Positions 32,774 through 43,128 of a stretch of DNA of 64,000 bases are shown in pieces. The stretch covers positions 1 through 64,000 of the forward strand of contig JAPPFE010000035.1 of the NCBI GenBank assembly GCA_028823955.1, written 5' to 3'. How positions within the stretch are numbered: position 1 is the stretch's first letter; each line of letters begins with the position of its first letter. The position numbers were made by a program, and so were the translations under genes. The notes beneath the pieces were generated by a model. That model did not search any database. It saw nothing but the letters and a program-made list of their open reading frames with translations, and had not been told where the DNA came from. Source of the stretch: Candidatus Dadabacteria bacterium. GTDB taxonomy: Bacteria > Desulfobacterota_D > UBA1144 > Nemesobacterales > Nemesobacteraceae.

Positions 32774-34177
32774 CTACTGAATCGGACAACAGGAAGCAAG
32801 ACCAAGTTTCACAAGGGCATCATTCGGCAAAGCTATTGACAGCGCGGGACTCGCACTGATCCTCCACGGCCCGTGGGGACTGCCCGCGGTCTGCGCCGCC
32901 AAGTCCCTGTCGACCCCAAGACGACGTAATGCCTTGAACCGTGTGCGCCCCCTTTTCCACTGACGCCACGCTATGGCGCGTATCCGCCGCCTTATCCACT
33001 TGTCGAGTCTCCTCAACACCTCAGGAGTCTCGCACTTGCCGAAATACCCTCGCCACCCAGTTATATAGCGGGACAGCTCCTTGATAAGCTTAGTCAGACT
33101 TGTGCCCTTTACGCACCGCGTAAGCTCCCGCACCCTCTGCTTGAACCTGCCCAAAGCTTTTGGCGCTACACGACGCTTCGGCGCAGCTCCGGGCGTAAAG
33201 CTGAATCCCAGAAACGACCGTCTCGCAGGACGGTCTACCGCGCTTTTGGCCGCATTCACCACAAGCTTGAGCCTCTTCCCGAGAAACCCCGCTACCCCTT
33301 CCATCACCCGCTTCCCCGCTCGCCGTGACCGCACATAGATGTTACAGTCATCGGCATAACGCACGAATCGGTGCCCTCTCCTCTCGAGTTCCTTGTCAAG
33401 AACATCAAGCATAAGGTTTGACAGCAGCGGCGACAGCGGGCCGCCTTGGGGCACCCCCATCACCGTCGGACTTACCAGCCCTCCCTCAAGCACTCCGGAG
33501 TTAAGATATCCGCGTATAAGCTTGAGTATCCGCTTGTCCTCTACTCTTCTGGATAAAAGCCCCATCAGTATGTCGTGGTTCACCTTGTCAAAGAACTTCT
33601 CAAGATCAAGATCCACCACTATACGATAGCCCGCGCGAATATGCTCCTGCGCGCGTCTTATCGCCTGATGGGCCGAGCGTCCGGGCCGAAACCCGTAGCT
33701 GCTCTCGGAGAAACTGCTGTCCCACCGCTTCCCCAGCACCTGCCCCACCGCCTGCTGGATGAACCGGTCAAGCACAGTGGGCACCCCTAGCGGCCTCTTC
33801 CCCCCTCCCCCCTTCGGTATCTCCACTCGCCTTACCGGCTGGGGACTGTAGCTGCCTTCGAGCAGCCGGGCCCTGATTCCGGGCCAATGCTCCCTAAGAT
33901 AATCGCCCAGCTCTTCGACGGTCATTCCGTCTGATCCGGGCGCTCCCTTGTTGCGCCGGACTCGCTCCAGCGCCTTGCACAGATTGCCGGGCTCCAACAC
34001 CTCTTCCAGTGTCGGCCCAGCCGCCGGGCGTTCGGTATCGACTCGCGCCACGCAGACTTCGGTCCCTTCGCAAGACCCGCTTCGGGCTTCACCCTCGCTT
34101 CTTTTGCCAAAGGCCAGCTTAAGCTGGATTTTCTGCCGCTCTGCCTGCATGAGCTCGCCGCCCTCACTCCCTTCCAT
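32774..34177 (-). CDS. ltrA: group II intron reverse transcriptase/maturase
   Basis: 467 residues. RT blocks: LDRFIQQAVGQVL, SYGFRPGRSAHQA, VVDLDLEKFFDKVNHD, GVPQGGPLSPLLSN and the catalytic VRYADD. The maturase X domain follows (GWRGYFGKCETPEVLRRLDKWIRRRIR). No HNH endonuclease domain, as in class C elements. The first roughly 55 residues are poorly conserved; a second ATG at 34150 is an alternative start. No internal stop or frameshift. Helps intron RNA fold and primes retrohoming. Confidence 0.93.
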   Translation of the reverse strand: MEGSEGGELMQAERQKIQLKLAFGKRSEGEARSGSCEGTEVCVARVDTERPAAGPTLEEVLEPGNLCKALERVRRNKGAPGSDGMTVEELGDYLREHWPGIRARLLEGSYSPQPVRRVEIPKGGGGKRPLGVPTVLDRFIQQAVGQVLGKRWDSSFSESSYGFRPGRSAHQAIRRAQEHIRAGYRIVVDLDLEKFFDKVNHDILMGLLSRRVEDKRILKLIRGYLNSGVLEGGLVSPTVMGVPQGGPLSPLLSNLMLDVLDKELERRGHRFVRYADDCNIYVRSRRAGKRVMEGVAGFLGKRLKLVVNAAKSAVDRPARRSFLGFSFTPGAAPKRRVAPKALGRFKQRVRELTRCVKGTSLTKLIKELSRYITGWRGYFGKCETPEVLRRLDKWIRRRIRAIAWRQWKRGRTRFKALRRLGVDRDLAAQTAGSPHGPWRISASPALSIALPNDALVKLGLASCCPIQ

Positions 34178-34552
34178 CGTTCGGGCCTTCGTTGCTTCGC
34201 AACTACTATGCCCTCTGCTGACTTCTGCGCCGCGTTAACGATCCTTGCGAATCGCTCAGTCCCTCTCCGGGACACAGCGCAGACCTCCCGAGGTAAGACC
34301 AGCCGCCTTCACCGCGCACCCGCCGAATTTACCCAAACGGCACTTGATGACTATGGACTTCGCGATCATTAGCTCGCTCGTCCGACCGCACAGGCCTCGT
34401 ATCCGGTTCTTGTCCATCGGGTCGCGGCTTTGCTGCGCGCTTCCTTCAGACAAAGCCTCGCGACTTTGCCCTTGCGCTTCGCTAATACTTCACCGCCATC
34501 AGGTTGTACAGAAGACTTACACTTCCGAGCTGCTGGTCATGCTCGGCACACT

Positions 34553-34592
34553 AAAAAAAGGGGGAAATGAAATTCTCAAGTCCCCCTTTTTT
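34553..34592 (-). terminator. ferredoxin gene terminator (intron target)
   Basis: On the minus strand AAAAAAGGGGG pairs with CCCCCTTTTTT around a 17-nt loop, directly after the ferredoxin stop. The T run ends one base before the intron's GTGTG start. Confidence 0.88.
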
Positions 34593-34619
34593 CTCTTTAA
34601 AGTACGTTCTTACTGAATT

Positions 34620-34886
34620 TTAGTCATTTCTGGCCGGTTCAAGGCCCTCTTTGCCCTCGAAAAAGTCTTTGTTTATGTCAATGAACTTCTGCCATTTCTC
34701 GGGCAATTCATCTTCGTGAAATATGGCATCCACCGGACAGGGGTCTACGCACGCTCCGCAATCTATACATTCATCAGGATGTATGATCAGTTGATCATCT
34801 CCCTCATATATGCAATCGACCGGGCACGCTTCAACACAAGCCTTGTCCTTCACTCCGATACATGGTTCGGCAATTATGTATGCCAT
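34620..34886 (-). CDS. seven-iron-type ferredoxin (3Fe-4S/4Fe-4S)
   Basis: An 88-residue electron carrier. First motif C-x7-C-x3-CP ([19 protein letters not shown]), second C-x2-C-x2-C-x3-CP ([12 protein letters not shown]): the spacing of FdxA/Thermus-type ferredoxins with one [3Fe-4S] and one [4Fe-4S]. An acidic C-terminal tail ([19 protein letters not shown]) is also typical. Monocistronic with a strong terminator, which the group II intron has invaded. Possible partner of the radical SAM or IspG enzymes; inference only. Confidence 0.93.
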   Translation of the reverse strand: MAYIIAEPCIGVKDKACVEACPVDCIYEGDDQLIIHPDECIDCGACVDPCPVDAIFHEDELPEKWQKFIDINKDFFEGKEGLEPARND

Positions 34887-34992
34887 CTTTGAACCCTCCG
34901 AATTGGCACGTTACTACTTTACTAACTTATCATTTCTATACTAACTAAAGCACTTTCAAATAAAAGGCATCCGGATAATTGACACTTTATAT

Positions 34993-35331
34993 TCATTCTC
35001 CTTCCTGAGAAGGTTCCAAAGGTTCTTCAACAGGCGGAGAGGTTTCTTCAAACATTTCAATCGGCGATTTCTCCACCACCGAACCCGATATTGATTTTAC
35101 GGAAGTGTAACCGAGAAAAAGCGAGGTAATTACGAATATGAGCCCAAAGAGCCTGGTCATCTTCACAAGAAAAGGCATTGCACCGCTCGAACCAAAGAGC
35201 GACTCCGAACTTCCGCCTCCAAACATTGAACCTATGTCCGCGGACTTGCTCGGCTGAAGCAGTATGATCAGTACAAGAAGGATGCTGACAACAATATGAA
35301 TAATTTTCACCGACGGTATTAAGAACTCCAA
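34993..35331 (-). CDS. secG: preprotein translocase subunit SecG
   Basis: Small membrane subunit of SecYEG, 112 residues. First helix IIHIVVSILLVLIILLQPSKSADIGSMFGGGSS with the hallmark LQ-x-x-K-S/G-x-D-x-G region; second helix FGLIFVITSLFLGYTS; acidic proline-rich tail. Starts with TTG, preceded by AGGGGG that overlaps the tpiA stop, so translation is probably coupled. The secG-tpiA neighbourhood is common in bacteria. Confidence 0.9.
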   Translation of the reverse strand: MEFLIPSVKIIHIVVSILLVLIILLQPSKSADIGSMFGGGSSESLFGSSGAMPFLVKMTRLFGLIFVITSLFLGYTSVKSISGSVVEKSPIEMFEETSPPVEEPLEPSQEGE

Positions 35332-35334
35332 TTT

Positions 35335-36129
35335 TTAACCCCCTACGGACTTTATTATTCTAAAAAAAGAGTCAGCTGAAAGACTTGCTCCTCCAACCAG
35401 AACCCCGCCAACTTCATCAACAGACATTATCTTTTCTATATTACCCGTTTTGACGCTTCCGCCATATAAAACTTTCACACTACCGCCCAAACCGGGAAAC
35501 ATCTCGGTTAAAAGCTCCCGTATATATCCGTGAACCTCAGCTATTTCCGAAGAAGTGGCATTTTTCCCCGTTCCTATGGCCCAGACCGGCTCGTATGCTA
35601 TGACGATATCTGAAATCCGTTCCTCATCCAGATCATGCAGCGCATTTTCTATCTGGGTCTTTGTCGGCGAGAAAAGCAGTTCTTTTCTCGCCGAAATGTC
35701 TTCACTTCCACGGATTGCTTCTTCCCTCTGGACTTCGGTTTCTCCCACGCAGAGAATTATTTTCAACCCGCAGGAGATTGATAGCAGAAGTTTTTCACGG
35801 ATTTGCTCATCAGTTTCCCCGAGGATGTGCCTTCTCTCCGAATGGCCAATAATAACCCAATTGCATCCGGCGTCTAAAAGCATCGGCGCGGAAATCTCAC
35901 CAGTGAACGCCCCGCTTATCCTGCCGAAAACGTTTTGAGCCCCAAGATCTATGTTTGAACCCGAGATGCGTCTCCCTACCACGTCGAGAACCGTATAGGG
36001 AGGCACAAGCACTACCTGACATGCGTCGTAATCTTCTCCAAGCAGGCTGACTATTGCACCGGATAACTCCAGTGCTTCCTCCCGAAGCAAATTCATTTTC
36101 CAGTTTCCAACGACAAGCTTTTTATCCAT
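35335..36129 (-). CDS. tpiA: triosephosphate isomerase
   Basis: Interconverts DHAP and glyceraldehyde-3-phosphate. GNWKMN holds the catalytic lysine, IIGHSERR the electrophilic histidine, and AYEPVWAIGTG the catalytic glutamate and phosphate loop; VLYGGSVK binds phosphate. 264 residues, slightly longer than the usual 250. It heads the tpiA-secG unit. Confidence 0.97.
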   Translation of the reverse strand: MDKKLVVGNWKMNLLREEALELSGAIVSLLGEDYDACQVVLVPPYTVLDVVGRRISGSNIDLGAQNVFGRISGAFTGEISAPMLLDAGCNWVIIGHSERRHILGETDEQIREKLLLSISCGLKIILCVGETEVQREEAIRGSEDISARKELLFSPTKTQIENALHDLDEERISDIVIAYEPVWAIGTGKNATSSEIAEVHGYIRELLTEMFPGLGGSVKVLYGGSVKTGNIEKIMSVDEVGGVLVGGASLSADSFFRIIKSVGG

Positions 36130-36226
36130 TTAGTACCCCGTGACGAAAATTTGTCTTATCCAGAAAAAGCGAGAAAGCTACTTCCTGATCACAAGCAATG
36201 CAAGCTTTTTTCTCTCCAAAAAATAC

Positions 36227-37366
36227 TTAACCCAAAAATTCACCCAGCCTTCTTATTCCCTCCCGTATGGAGTCAACCGACGTCGTATAGGAAAACCTGA
36301 GATAATCCCTTCCCCTGTCGCTGAAATCTATTCCGGGAGTTACGCCCACGTGGCAGTTCTCAAGAATATCAAATGCGAGGCTCCAGGAGTCTCGGCTCCA
36401 TCGAGAGGAATTCACGAAAACGTAGAACGCCCCCTTGGGCTCAACCGAAATATCAAATCCAACCGAGGAAAGCCCTTTTATCATCTCCTTCCTTCTTCTG
36501 TCAAACTCAGTCACCATTGCCTCGCTTCCCCCACCCCTCTTCACTTCCTCAATAGCGGCAACTCCTGCTTTCTGAACAAAAGATCCGGCGGAAATAAAGA
36601 GATTCTGCTGAAGCTTCTGCACGTACCTTACAAGGTCTTCCGGAACTATCATGTAACCAAGACGCCAACCTGTCATGGAGTAGAATTTAGCGAAGCCGTT
36701 TATCGCTATGGCGTTATCGGTGAATTCCAGAATGGAGTTAACGCGCGCGCCATAGACAAGACCGTGGTAGATTTCATCTGAAATCACGAAAAGACCCATC
36801 TCGGACAGTTCCTGGAGAACTTCTCTGTCCATAACCGCCCCGGTGGGATTCGCGGGAGAATTTACGAGAATAGCCTTTGTCTTTTTGCCGATATTCTTTC
36901 TGATTTCCGCAGGATCAACCTGATAACCGTCCCTTTCGTAAACAGGTATTTTCTTTGCGACTCCTCTCGCAACGCTTATTATCTGCGGATAACACGCGTA
37001 ATGCGGGTCCGTTATCAATATTTCATCCCCGGGGTTAAGAACGGTCAGCATTGCCAGCAAGAGCGCCGGGGAGCTGCCTATAGTTATTATTACCCTTTCA
37101 TACCCCACCTCTATTCCATAAGTACGGCTGTAATCCTCCGCGACGCTCTGGCGGAGCTCATCAATCCCAAGACTGCTTGTGTACTTGGTGTAACCTTTTT
37201 CTATCCATTTCGCGGCAGCAGAACATATTTCATCGGGAGTATTGAAATCAGGTTCTCCAACCTCGAAATGTATCACGTCTCGACCTTCATCCTCAAGGCG
37301 CTTAGCCCTCTCGAGGATATCCATTACGTAGAAAGGTTCTATGTTTTTAACCAAATCTGAAATCAT
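36227..37366 (-). CDS. class I/II pyridoxal-phosphate aminotransferase
   Basis: A 379-residue fold-type I aminotransferase of the aspartate-aminotransferase group. VGEPDFNTPDEI is the family opening, VNSPANPTGAV carries the PLP-binding asparagine, SDEIYHGLVY the aspartate/tyrosine, and NGFAKFYSMTGWRLGY the Schiff-base lysine. RFSYTTSVDSIREGI near the end has the arginine that binds the substrate carboxylate. The exact donor is uncertain (aspartate, alanine or aromatic). Upstream gene def is 38 bp away. Confidence 0.88.
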   Translation of the reverse strand: MISDLVKNIEPFYVMDILERAKRLEDEGRDVIHFEVGEPDFNTPDEICSAAAKWIEKGYTKYTSSLGIDELRQSVAEDYSRTYGIEVGYERVIITIGSSPALLLAMLTVLNPGDEILITDPHYACYPQIISVARGVAKKIPVYERDGYQVDPAEIRKNIGKKTKAILVNSPANPTGAVMDREVLQELSEMGLFVISDEIYHGLVYGARVNSILEFTDNAIAINGFAKFYSMTGWRLGYMIVPEDLVRYVQKLQQNLFISAGSFVQKAGVAAIEEVKRGGGSEAMVTEFDRRRKEMIKGLSSVGFDISVEPKGAFYVFVNSSRWSRDSWSLAFDILENCHVGVTPGIDFSDRGRDYLRFSYTTSVDSIREGIRRLGEFLG

Positions 37367-37404
37367 GTTGTGAAATCGCTCTTGGAATCAAGCAAAACAA
37401 AAAA

Positions 37405-37920
37405 TTAATCCTGTGTGGAGCCGAACCGCTGGTTGATCTGTTTTACAAGAAGATCCTTTTTAAGCCGTCTTAGCCTGTCAAAAAACAATATACCATCAAG
37501 ATGGTCAATTTCATGCTGAAGTACCCTTGACAACATTCCGTCCGCATCAATTGTGAAGCGCTTTCCTTTTCTATTGAGGGCAGATACACGAACGCGGTTT
37601 TTTCTTCTTACGTCCGCAAAAAATCCAGGTACGCTGAGACAACCTTCCTCTCCCACTTGGAACCCTTGAGAGGAAACAATCTCGGGATTTATAAGCTCGT
37701 AGAACTCCCTTTCTTCACTCTCAGGTAAAGGTACATCAACTACCAGGGCCCGGATATTCCTACCGATCTGTGGAGCCGCAAGTCCGATGCCATCTGCATC
37801 GCGGAGCGTCTCCGTCATATCATCCAAAAGACGTTCAAGGCCCTCACCTAACTCCTCCACGGGCAGGGATTTTCTCTTTAACTCAGGGGCGGGATAAACA
37901 AGGATATCAAGCAAAGGCAT
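37405..37920 (-). CDS. def: peptide deformylase
   Basis: Removes the formyl group from nascent proteins. The three motifs GIGLAAPQIG, EEGCLSVPG and QHEIDHLDG provide the metal ligands and catalytic glutamate. 171 residues. No fmt partner is adjacent; instead it lies between the HU/IHF gene (50 bp upstream) and an aminotransferase. Confidence 0.96.
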   Translation of the reverse strand: MPLLDILVYPAPELKRKSLPVEELGEGLERLLDDMTETLRDADGIGLAAPQIGRNIRALVVDVPLPESEEREFYELINPEIVSSQGFQVGEEGCLSVPGFFADVRRKNRVRVSALNRKGKRFTIDADGMLSRVLQHEIDHLDGILFFDRLRRLKKDLLVKQINQRFGSTQD

Positions 37921-37970
37921 CTGCGACGCTTATAATAGAAGGGTTGTTAGCAGACCTACGCCGTGGTCTG

Positions 37971-38261
37971 TCATTCATCACTGCTTTTTTCCGTAAGTTT
38001 CGGGGCAAGCCAGCTACTTACCCTAAACAGTGGAAGGGTTTTTTCGCCGATGTCTATTTTTTCGCCTGTTCTGGGATTTCTTCCTTCATAAGGCTCGTAA
38101 TCTTTTGTAAAGAAACTTCCGAAATGTCTTATCTCTATTCTTTCCCCATCGCGAAGCATCTCGGTCATGGCGTTAATTATGGCGTCCAGAACCTTTCTGG
38201 ATTCTACGGAATTAAGGTCGAATCTCCGCGAAAGCTCCTTTTCAATGTCCGATTTTTTCAT
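37971..38261 (-). CDS. HU/IHF-family DNA-binding protein
   Basis: A 96-residue nucleoid protein. MKKSDIEKELSRRF, then VLDAIINAMTEMLRDGERIEIRHFGSFFTKDYEPYEGRNPRTGEKI, the diagnostic dimerisation and DNA-arm region. The G-x-F, RNP-x-TG-x-x-I arm and the C-terminal tail look closer to IHF alpha/beta than to HU, but the subfamily is not certain. It has its own promoter (TTGACA upstream). Confidence 0.92.
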   Translation of the reverse strand: MKKSDIEKELSRRFDLNSVESRKVLDAIINAMTEMLRDGERIEIRHFGSFFTKDYEPYEGRNPRTGEKIDIGEKTLPLFRVSSWLAPKLTEKSSDE

Positions 38262-38301
38262 GATGTTTTGAAAATCAGTAAGGTTAGGACCTGATTTCTC
38301 A

Positions 38302-38330
38302 CTCTAGATATTTTAAAGCCGTTTGTCAAG
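38302..38330 (-). promoter_or_regulatory. candidate promoter of the HU/IHF gene
   Basis: On the minus strand TTGACA (38325-38330), 17-bp spacer, TAGAGT (38302-38307). Perfect -35, moderate -10. The leader would be about 35 nt; no SD is evident before the ATG. Confidence 0.42.
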
Positions 38331-38358
38331 TAAGCCCTCGATTTTGCGAGGAAAATCC

Positions 38359-41300
38359 TCAGTACCCGAGATTCGGCCGGAGCCATTTCTCCGCTTCTTC
38401 AAGAGCGATTCTCTTTCTTTTCGCGTAATCCAGAACCTGATCTTTGAGTATTTTGCCAAGAAAGAAATATCTCGATTCGGGATGGGCCATGTAGAACCCT
38501 GAAACCGAACTTGGCGGAGTCATGGCGAAGCTCTCAGTAAGCGATACACCCGTGTGTTTCTTCGCCTCGAGAATATCCCAGAGAATCTTTTTTTCCGTGT
38601 GGTCCGGACATGAAGGGTAGCCGGGAGCAGGCCTTATGCCTCTGTATTTTTCATTTATCAGGTCTTCGGAACTGAGCTTTTCATCTTTCCCGTAACCCCA
38701 GAGATCCCTTACTTTTTTATGAATCATCTCGGCAAGAGCTTCAGCTATCCTGTCCCCCAGCACACTTGTCATAATCGAATTGTAATCATCCCCTTTTCGC
38801 TTGAAATCCTCGGAGAACTGCTCAACCCCCTCCCCTGCAGTCACCACAAATCCCCCCATATAATCTTCTCTGCTCGAGACTTTTGGCGCTATAAAATCTG
38901 AAAGACAGTAATAGCGACCCTCTTTAGAACGCATCTCCTGCTGTCTTAGAAAATGAAACGTTGCCAGAGCCTGTCTTTCTTCCCCATAGATTTCAACATC
39001 GTCTCCGACACTGTTTGCGCGAAAGATTCCGACAACAGCGCAGGGGGTGAAGACCTTCTCCAAGATTATCCGTTTAAGGAGTGTTTGACCGTCCCGGTAA
39101 AGTTTTTTTGCCTGATCTCCTCTTTCGGTGTGCTCAAGTATTTTCGGAAAAACTCCTTTAAGTTCCCATGCCCAGAAAAAAGGAGACCAGTCGATGTAAC
39201 CGGCAACTTCTTCAAGAGAGATGCTGTCGAAGACAAAGACCCCAAGCCGCCCGGGGCACTCTATCGCAATATTATCCCAGTCGGTCGGAAACGCCTTCCC
39301 CCTGGCCTCTTCTATGGAAGCATATTCCGTCTGGCCGCGGGCTTTTTCAAAGCGCCGCTTCTGCTCCAAGTTGCTTTTTTTCAGTTTCTCCATGTAAAGC
39401 TGGGCTTTTTCCGGGTCCAGCATCTCGTTGCAGGCACCTACCACGAGCGAGGCATCAGCTACGTGATCAACTATACCGCTGTATCCCGGAGCTATTTTTA
39501 TCGCAGTATGAACCCTGCTTGTGGTCGCCCCGCCAATAAGAAGGGGGATGGAAAACCCTTCCCGTTCCATCTCTTTCGCGTTATACACCATTTCGTCAAG
39601 AGAAGGTGTAATCAGTCCGCTTAATCCTATGAAATCCGCGCGATGCTCTTTTGCAACGTTGAGTATTTTCTCGCAGGGAACCATTACCCCGAGGTCTATC
39701 ACTTCGTAGTTGTTACAGCCAAGAACCACAGACACTATGTTTTTTCCTATATCGTGGACGTCTCCCTTTACCGTCGCTATAACGAATTTCCCCTTGCCTC
39801 CCCCGCTTCCTTTTTTTTCCTCTTCCATAAAAGGCTGAAGGTGCGCAACGGCTCTTTTCATGACTCTGGCGCTTTTCACCACTTGGGGAAGGAACATTTT
39901 GCCGTCGCCGAAAAGATCTCCGACCACTTTCATGCCATCCATAAGAGGCCCCTCGATAACCTCAAGCGGGGATCCGTACTTAACCCTTGCTTCTTCCGTG
40001 TCATCCTCGATGAAGTCCGCTATGCCGTTTACAAGGGAGTGCTCAAGACGTTTTTCAACCCCAAGCTCTCTCCATTGCTTGGTATCCCTCTCCGCACTCC
40101 CGGACTTTACCCCTTCAAAATGTTTCGCGTATTCAACAAGACGCTCCGTGGCGTCGGGGCGACGGTTAAGAAGCACGTCTTCCACTTTTTCGAGAAGTTC
40201 AGGTTCAATGTCGTCGTAAACGGCTAGCATTCCAGCGTTTACTATTCCCATGTCAAGCCCGGCTTTTACGGCGTGGTAAAGAAACGCGCTGTGCATAGCT
40301 TCACGCACTACGTTGTTTCCCCTGAAAGAGAAGGATATGTTGCTTACTCCACCGCTTGTGAGTGCTTCGGGACAGGATTTCTTTATCTCCCTAACGGCCT
40401 CGATGAAATTCACGGCGTAGGAATTGTGTTCTTCGATCCCGGTTCCGACAGTAAGTATGTTCGGGTCAAAGATTATGTCGCAGGGGTCCATGCCTATTTT
40501 CTCAGTTAATATGCGGTAGGCCCTTTTGCAGATTTCCACCTTGTCCTCTTTTGAGGTCGCCTGGCCTTTTTCGTCAAAAGCCATTACCACGACTGAAGCA
40601 CCGTAGCGCATTGCCGCTTTTGCCTGTTCACAGAATACTTCCTCGCCTTCCTTAAGACTTATGGAATTTACAATGCACTTGCCCTGAATACATTTAAGTC
40701 CCTCCTCAATAACGGACCACTTGGAGCTGTCTATCATCACCGGAACCTTGGTTACCTCGGGTTCCGAAGCGATAAGGTTGAGGAAACGCTTCATGCAGGC
40801 TTCAGAGTCAAGAAGACCTTCATCGAAATTAACGTCTATTATGTTCGCCCCGTTCTCCACCTGTTGAAGAGCTACCGAAACAGCTCCTTCATAGTCTTCT
40901 TCCTTTACGAGTCTTGCGAACTTTGGAGAACCCGTAACATTGGTCCTCTCCCCAACCATTATGAAAGGTCCCTCGGCATCAGAGGTTATGGTAAGGGGTT
41001 CAAGGCCGCTTAGCCTGGTTGCGTCTTCGCGAACCGGGATTTCTCTCGGCGGAACATCTCTTAGTTTTTCAACCACCATTCCTATATGCTCCGGAGTGGT
41101 GCCGCAGCATCCGCCCACTATGTTGACAAAACCGCTTTCCGCGAAATCCAGAAGAAGAGTAGAAGTGATCTCCGGTGTTTCATCGTATCCCGTCTCGCTC
41201 AACGGGTTGGGAAGTCCAGCGTTCGGGTAGCAGCTTATGCGGCAGTCGGCTATTCGAGAGAGCTCCTCTATGTAAGGACGCATGTCCTCAGCCCCAAGCG

Positions 41301-42063
41301 CGCAGTTTATACCGACGCTGAAAGGTTTTGCGTGGCGAACGGAGTTCCAGAAAGCCTCCACAGTCTGTCCCGAAAGAGTGCGTCCGGATCGATCCGTTAT
41401 GGTAACGGAGATCATGACCGGAATCCTTTCCCCTCCACGCGAATCGAAAAAGCTCTCAATGGCGTATATGGCCGCTTTTAAGTTAAGGGTGTCAAAAGTG
41501 GTCTCAGGCAGAAGTATATCCACCCCTCCCTCGACAAGAGCCTCAGTCTGCTCGCGGTAAGCTTCAACCAGTTCTTCAAAAGAAACCGCCCTGTACGACG
41601 GATCGTTTACGTCAGGGGACATTGACGCTGTCTTATTGGTTGGACCCAGCGCTCCGGCAACAAAGCAAGCCCTCCCAGGGTTTTTTTTCATAAAATCAGA
41701 AGCTGCCTTCTTTGCGAGTTTCGCCGACTCGACATTAAGGGCTCTCACCCAGTTCTCAAGGCCGTAATCGGCCTGAGCTATTGAGGTGGAGCTAAAAGTG
41801 TTGGTCTCAACTATGTCGCAGCCGGCCTCAAAGTATTCTCTGTGGATTTCATATATAACGTCGGGTCTCGTGAGGGAAAGCAGATCGTTATTCCCCTTTA
41901 GGTCCACAGGATGATCAGAGAACAGATCTCCCCTGAAGTCCTCTTCTTCGAGGTCGTGCCTTTGGATCATCGTGCCCATGGCGCCGTCGAGGAAGACTAT
42001 CTTCTTTTTCGAAAGAGCCTCGAGATGCGCGGAGATTTTTATGTCCTTATATTCCGTATTCAT
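38359..42063 (-). CDS. metH: cobalamin-dependent methionine synthase
   Basis: Transfers methyl from methyl-THF via cobalamin to homocysteine. Four modules in order: homocysteine domain ([10 protein letters not shown]; zinc cysteines in INCALGA and [10 protein letters not shown]), pterin-binding domain ([16 protein letters not shown]), cobalamin cap and Rossmann domain with [10 protein letters not shown], and the C-terminal SAM reactivation domain ([12 protein letters not shown]). From the ATG at 42063 it is 1234 residues, full length. Implies B12 supply. It sits near thrC and a MoaD-like gene at a sulfur/aspartate-family locus. Confidence 0.97.
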   Translation of the reverse strand: MNTEYKDIKISAHLEALSKKKIVFLDGAMGTMIQRHDLEEEDFRGDLFSDHPVDLKGNNDLLSLTRPDVIYEIHREYFEAGCDIVETNTFSSTSIAQADYGLENWVRALNVESAKLAKKAASDFMKKNPGRACFVAGALGPTNKTASMSPDVNDPSYRAVSFEELVEAYREQTEALVEGGVDILLPETTFDTLNLKAAIYAIESFFDSRGGERIPVMISVTITDRSGRTLSGQTVEAFWNSVRHAKPFSVGINCALGAEDMRPYIEELSRIADCRISCYPNAGLPNPLSETGYDETPEITSTLLLDFAESGFVNIVGGCCGTTPEHIGMVVEKLRDVPPREIPVREDATRLSGLEPLTITSDAEGPFIMVGERTNVTGSPKFARLVKEEDYEGAVSVALQQVENGANIIDVNFDEGLLDSEACMKRFLNLIASEPEVTKVPVMIDSSKWSVIEEGLKCIQGKCIVNSISLKEGEEVFCEQAKAAMRYGASVVVMAFDEKGQATSKEDKVEICKRAYRILTEKIGMDPCDIIFDPNILTVGTGIEEHNSYAVNFIEAVREIKKSCPEALTSGGVSNISFSFRGNNVVREAMHSAFLYHAVKAGLDMGIVNAGMLAVYDDIEPELLEKVEDVLLNRRPDATERLVEYAKHFEGVKSGSAERDTKQWRELGVEKRLEHSLVNGIADFIEDDTEEARVKYGSPLEVIEGPLMDGMKVVGDLFGDGKMFLPQVVKSARVMKRAVAHLQPFMEEEKKGSGGGKGKFVIATVKGDVHDIGKNIVSVVLGCNNYEVIDLGVMVPCEKILNVAKEHRADFIGLSGLITPSLDEMVYNAKEMEREGFSIPLLIGGATTSRVHTAIKIAPGYSGIVDHVADASLVVGACNEMLDPEKAQLYMEKLKKSNLEQKRRFEKARGQTEYASIEEARGKAFPTDWDNIAIECPGRLGVFVFDSISLEEVAGYIDWSPFFWAWELKGVFPKILEHTERGDQAKKLYRDGQTLLKRIILEKVFTPCAVVGIFRANSVGDDVEIYGEERQALATFHFLRQQEMRSKEGRYYCLSDFIAPKVSSREDYMGGFVVTAGEGVEQFSEDFKRKGDDYNSIMTSVLGDRIAEALAEMIHKKVRDLWGYGKDEKLSSEDLINEKYRGIRPAPGYPSCPDHTEKKILWDILEAKKHTGVSLTESFAMTPPSSVSGFYMAHPESRYFFLGKILKDQVLDYAKRKRIALEEAEKWLRPNLGY

Positions 42064-42151
42064 CACTCCCTAACCTTGTTGAGAGGCCTTGCCTTTTTCT
42101 TTTTCCCTGATGGCAAATACCGCTTTACGGGAACAAGGAAAAACACGGAGT

Positions 42152-42943
42152 CTACCATATGTTTCTGAGTTCTCTTAACTTTATAAAAACCGCCATCGGA
42201 TCATTTTCCAAGGACGGGTCCTTTTTCCTGAGCGAGTCCAGAACATGCGGATCACTCGTTCTCATAAAAGGATTATAGGTTCTCTCCTCCCCCAGAGTTG
42301 AACGGGGAAACTTGTCCTCGGGAATTTCCTTGAGCTTTTTCTTCGCGGCTTTGTTCTCCGGTACAAGTTCAAGAGCGAATCTGAGGTTAGTCTCTGCGTA
42401 GTCATGACCGCAGAACATCTTGAGGCTGTCGGGAAGACCGGAGAGCTTAAAGGCAAAGGTTTCGTATAGGTCTTCGACTTTCCCCCTGAACTTTACGTTT
42501 CCACACCCTGAAACAAATACCGTATCGCCCAGAAAAATATTGTTCCCGATTACAAAGGAGACATGTTCCGGGCAGTGTCCCGGGGTATGAATCACCTGGA
42601 GTCGCTGCTTTCCGAAGTCTATCTCGTCTCCTTCCTCTATGCCTTCGCTTCTTGGAGCGACATAGTCAAGGGCCGTTGGATGAATAAGTATTTTCGAGGA
42701 GAGAAAGACCTTTATTATGGGGTTGTTTCCGTGAATATGGTCTGGATGGGCATGGGTATTCAGGACGTATCTAACCTTGTAATCTCTCTTTCTTATGATT
42801 TCAAGAAGAGTGATCGGATCAAGAGGGTCTATTACCACGCATTGCCCGGTTTCCTCGCACGCCACCAGATAATTGTAGTTGCTGTCGCTCTCGCCGACTT
42901 TGAAGCCATGTATTGAGAATCCGTCCTCGCTAATTACGTTCAT
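42152..42943 (-). CDS. metallo-beta-lactamase fold hydrolase, glyoxalase II-like
   Basis: A 263-residue enzyme with the THAHPDHIHG zinc motif, TPGHCPEHV, FLGDTVFV and FCGHDY, then a C-terminal segment (RSTLGEERTYNPFMR) typical of hydroxyacylglutathione hydrolases. Likely hydrolyses S-lactoylglutathione or another thioester; persulfide dioxygenases share the fold but lack this tail. The next gene on the strand is metH; thrC is divergent across a 185-bp promoter region. No glyoxalase I is adjacent. Confidence 0.88.
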   Translation of the reverse strand: MNVISEDGFSIHGFKVGESDSNYNYLVACEETGQCVVIDPLDPITLLEIIRKRDYKVRYVLNTHAHPDHIHGNNPIIKVFLSSKILIHPTALDYVAPRSEGIEEGDEIDFGKQRLQVIHTPGHCPEHVSFVIGNNIFLGDTVFVSGCGNVKFRGKVEDLYETFAFKLSGLPDSLKMFCGHDYAETNLRFALELVPENKAAKKKLKEIPEDKFPRSTLGEERTYNPFMRTSDPHVLDSLRKKDPSLENDPMAVFIKLRELRNIW

Positions 42944-43071
42944 CGGGGTCTCCTTTTTGCGTGAAAGTGTACCTGAAAGCCTTATTGCGAATAAAAAAAC
43001 CGGGGTTGCCCACTACGGGCAATATGAGCAAAAACTTCTCTAAAACCTGCAGTGGGAGTCGCAGAATTTCT

Positions 43072-43099
43072 TTGACATCAAAAGCCGTTAAGGTAATTT
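43072..43099 (+). promoter_or_regulatory. promoter of thrC
   Basis: TTGACA (43072-43077), 16-bp spacer, TAATTT (43094-43099), then an SD (TTTGGAG) 7 nt before the thrC ATG, so a normal short leader. No leader peptide or attenuator is seen. Confidence 0.6.
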
Positions 43100-43128
43100 T
43101 TACTCCCAATTGATTTTTTGGAGACACC

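Larger units (their letters stand above)
32688..34551 (-). mobile_element. group II intron, class C features, inserted behind a terminator
   Basis: A retroelement of about 1.86 kb, read on the minus strand. The 5' end GTGTGCCGAGCATGAC fits the group II GUGYG start. It directly follows the T tract of the ferredoxin terminator, the preferred target of class C introns. The maturase ORF lies inside, followed by a domain V/VI region and a 3' end of CCCCTATCCCGAT. The first 374 bases (34178-34551) hold no protein gene and should fold as domain I and following domains. Both ends and the ORF look intact, so the element could be active. Boundaries are set by motif, not by an empty-site comparison. Confidence 0.88.

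Noticed and set aside
32774-34177. Retron or DGR reverse transcriptase
   Set aside because: The maturase X domain, flanking DV/DVI and GUGYG 5' end identify a group II intron protein; no msr/msd or template repeat was seen.
34178-34619. Several ORFs (for example 34245-34616, 34256-34453) in the intron 5' region
   Set aside because: This stretch is the structured 5' RNA of the group II intron and the ferredoxin terminator; the frames lack any motif.
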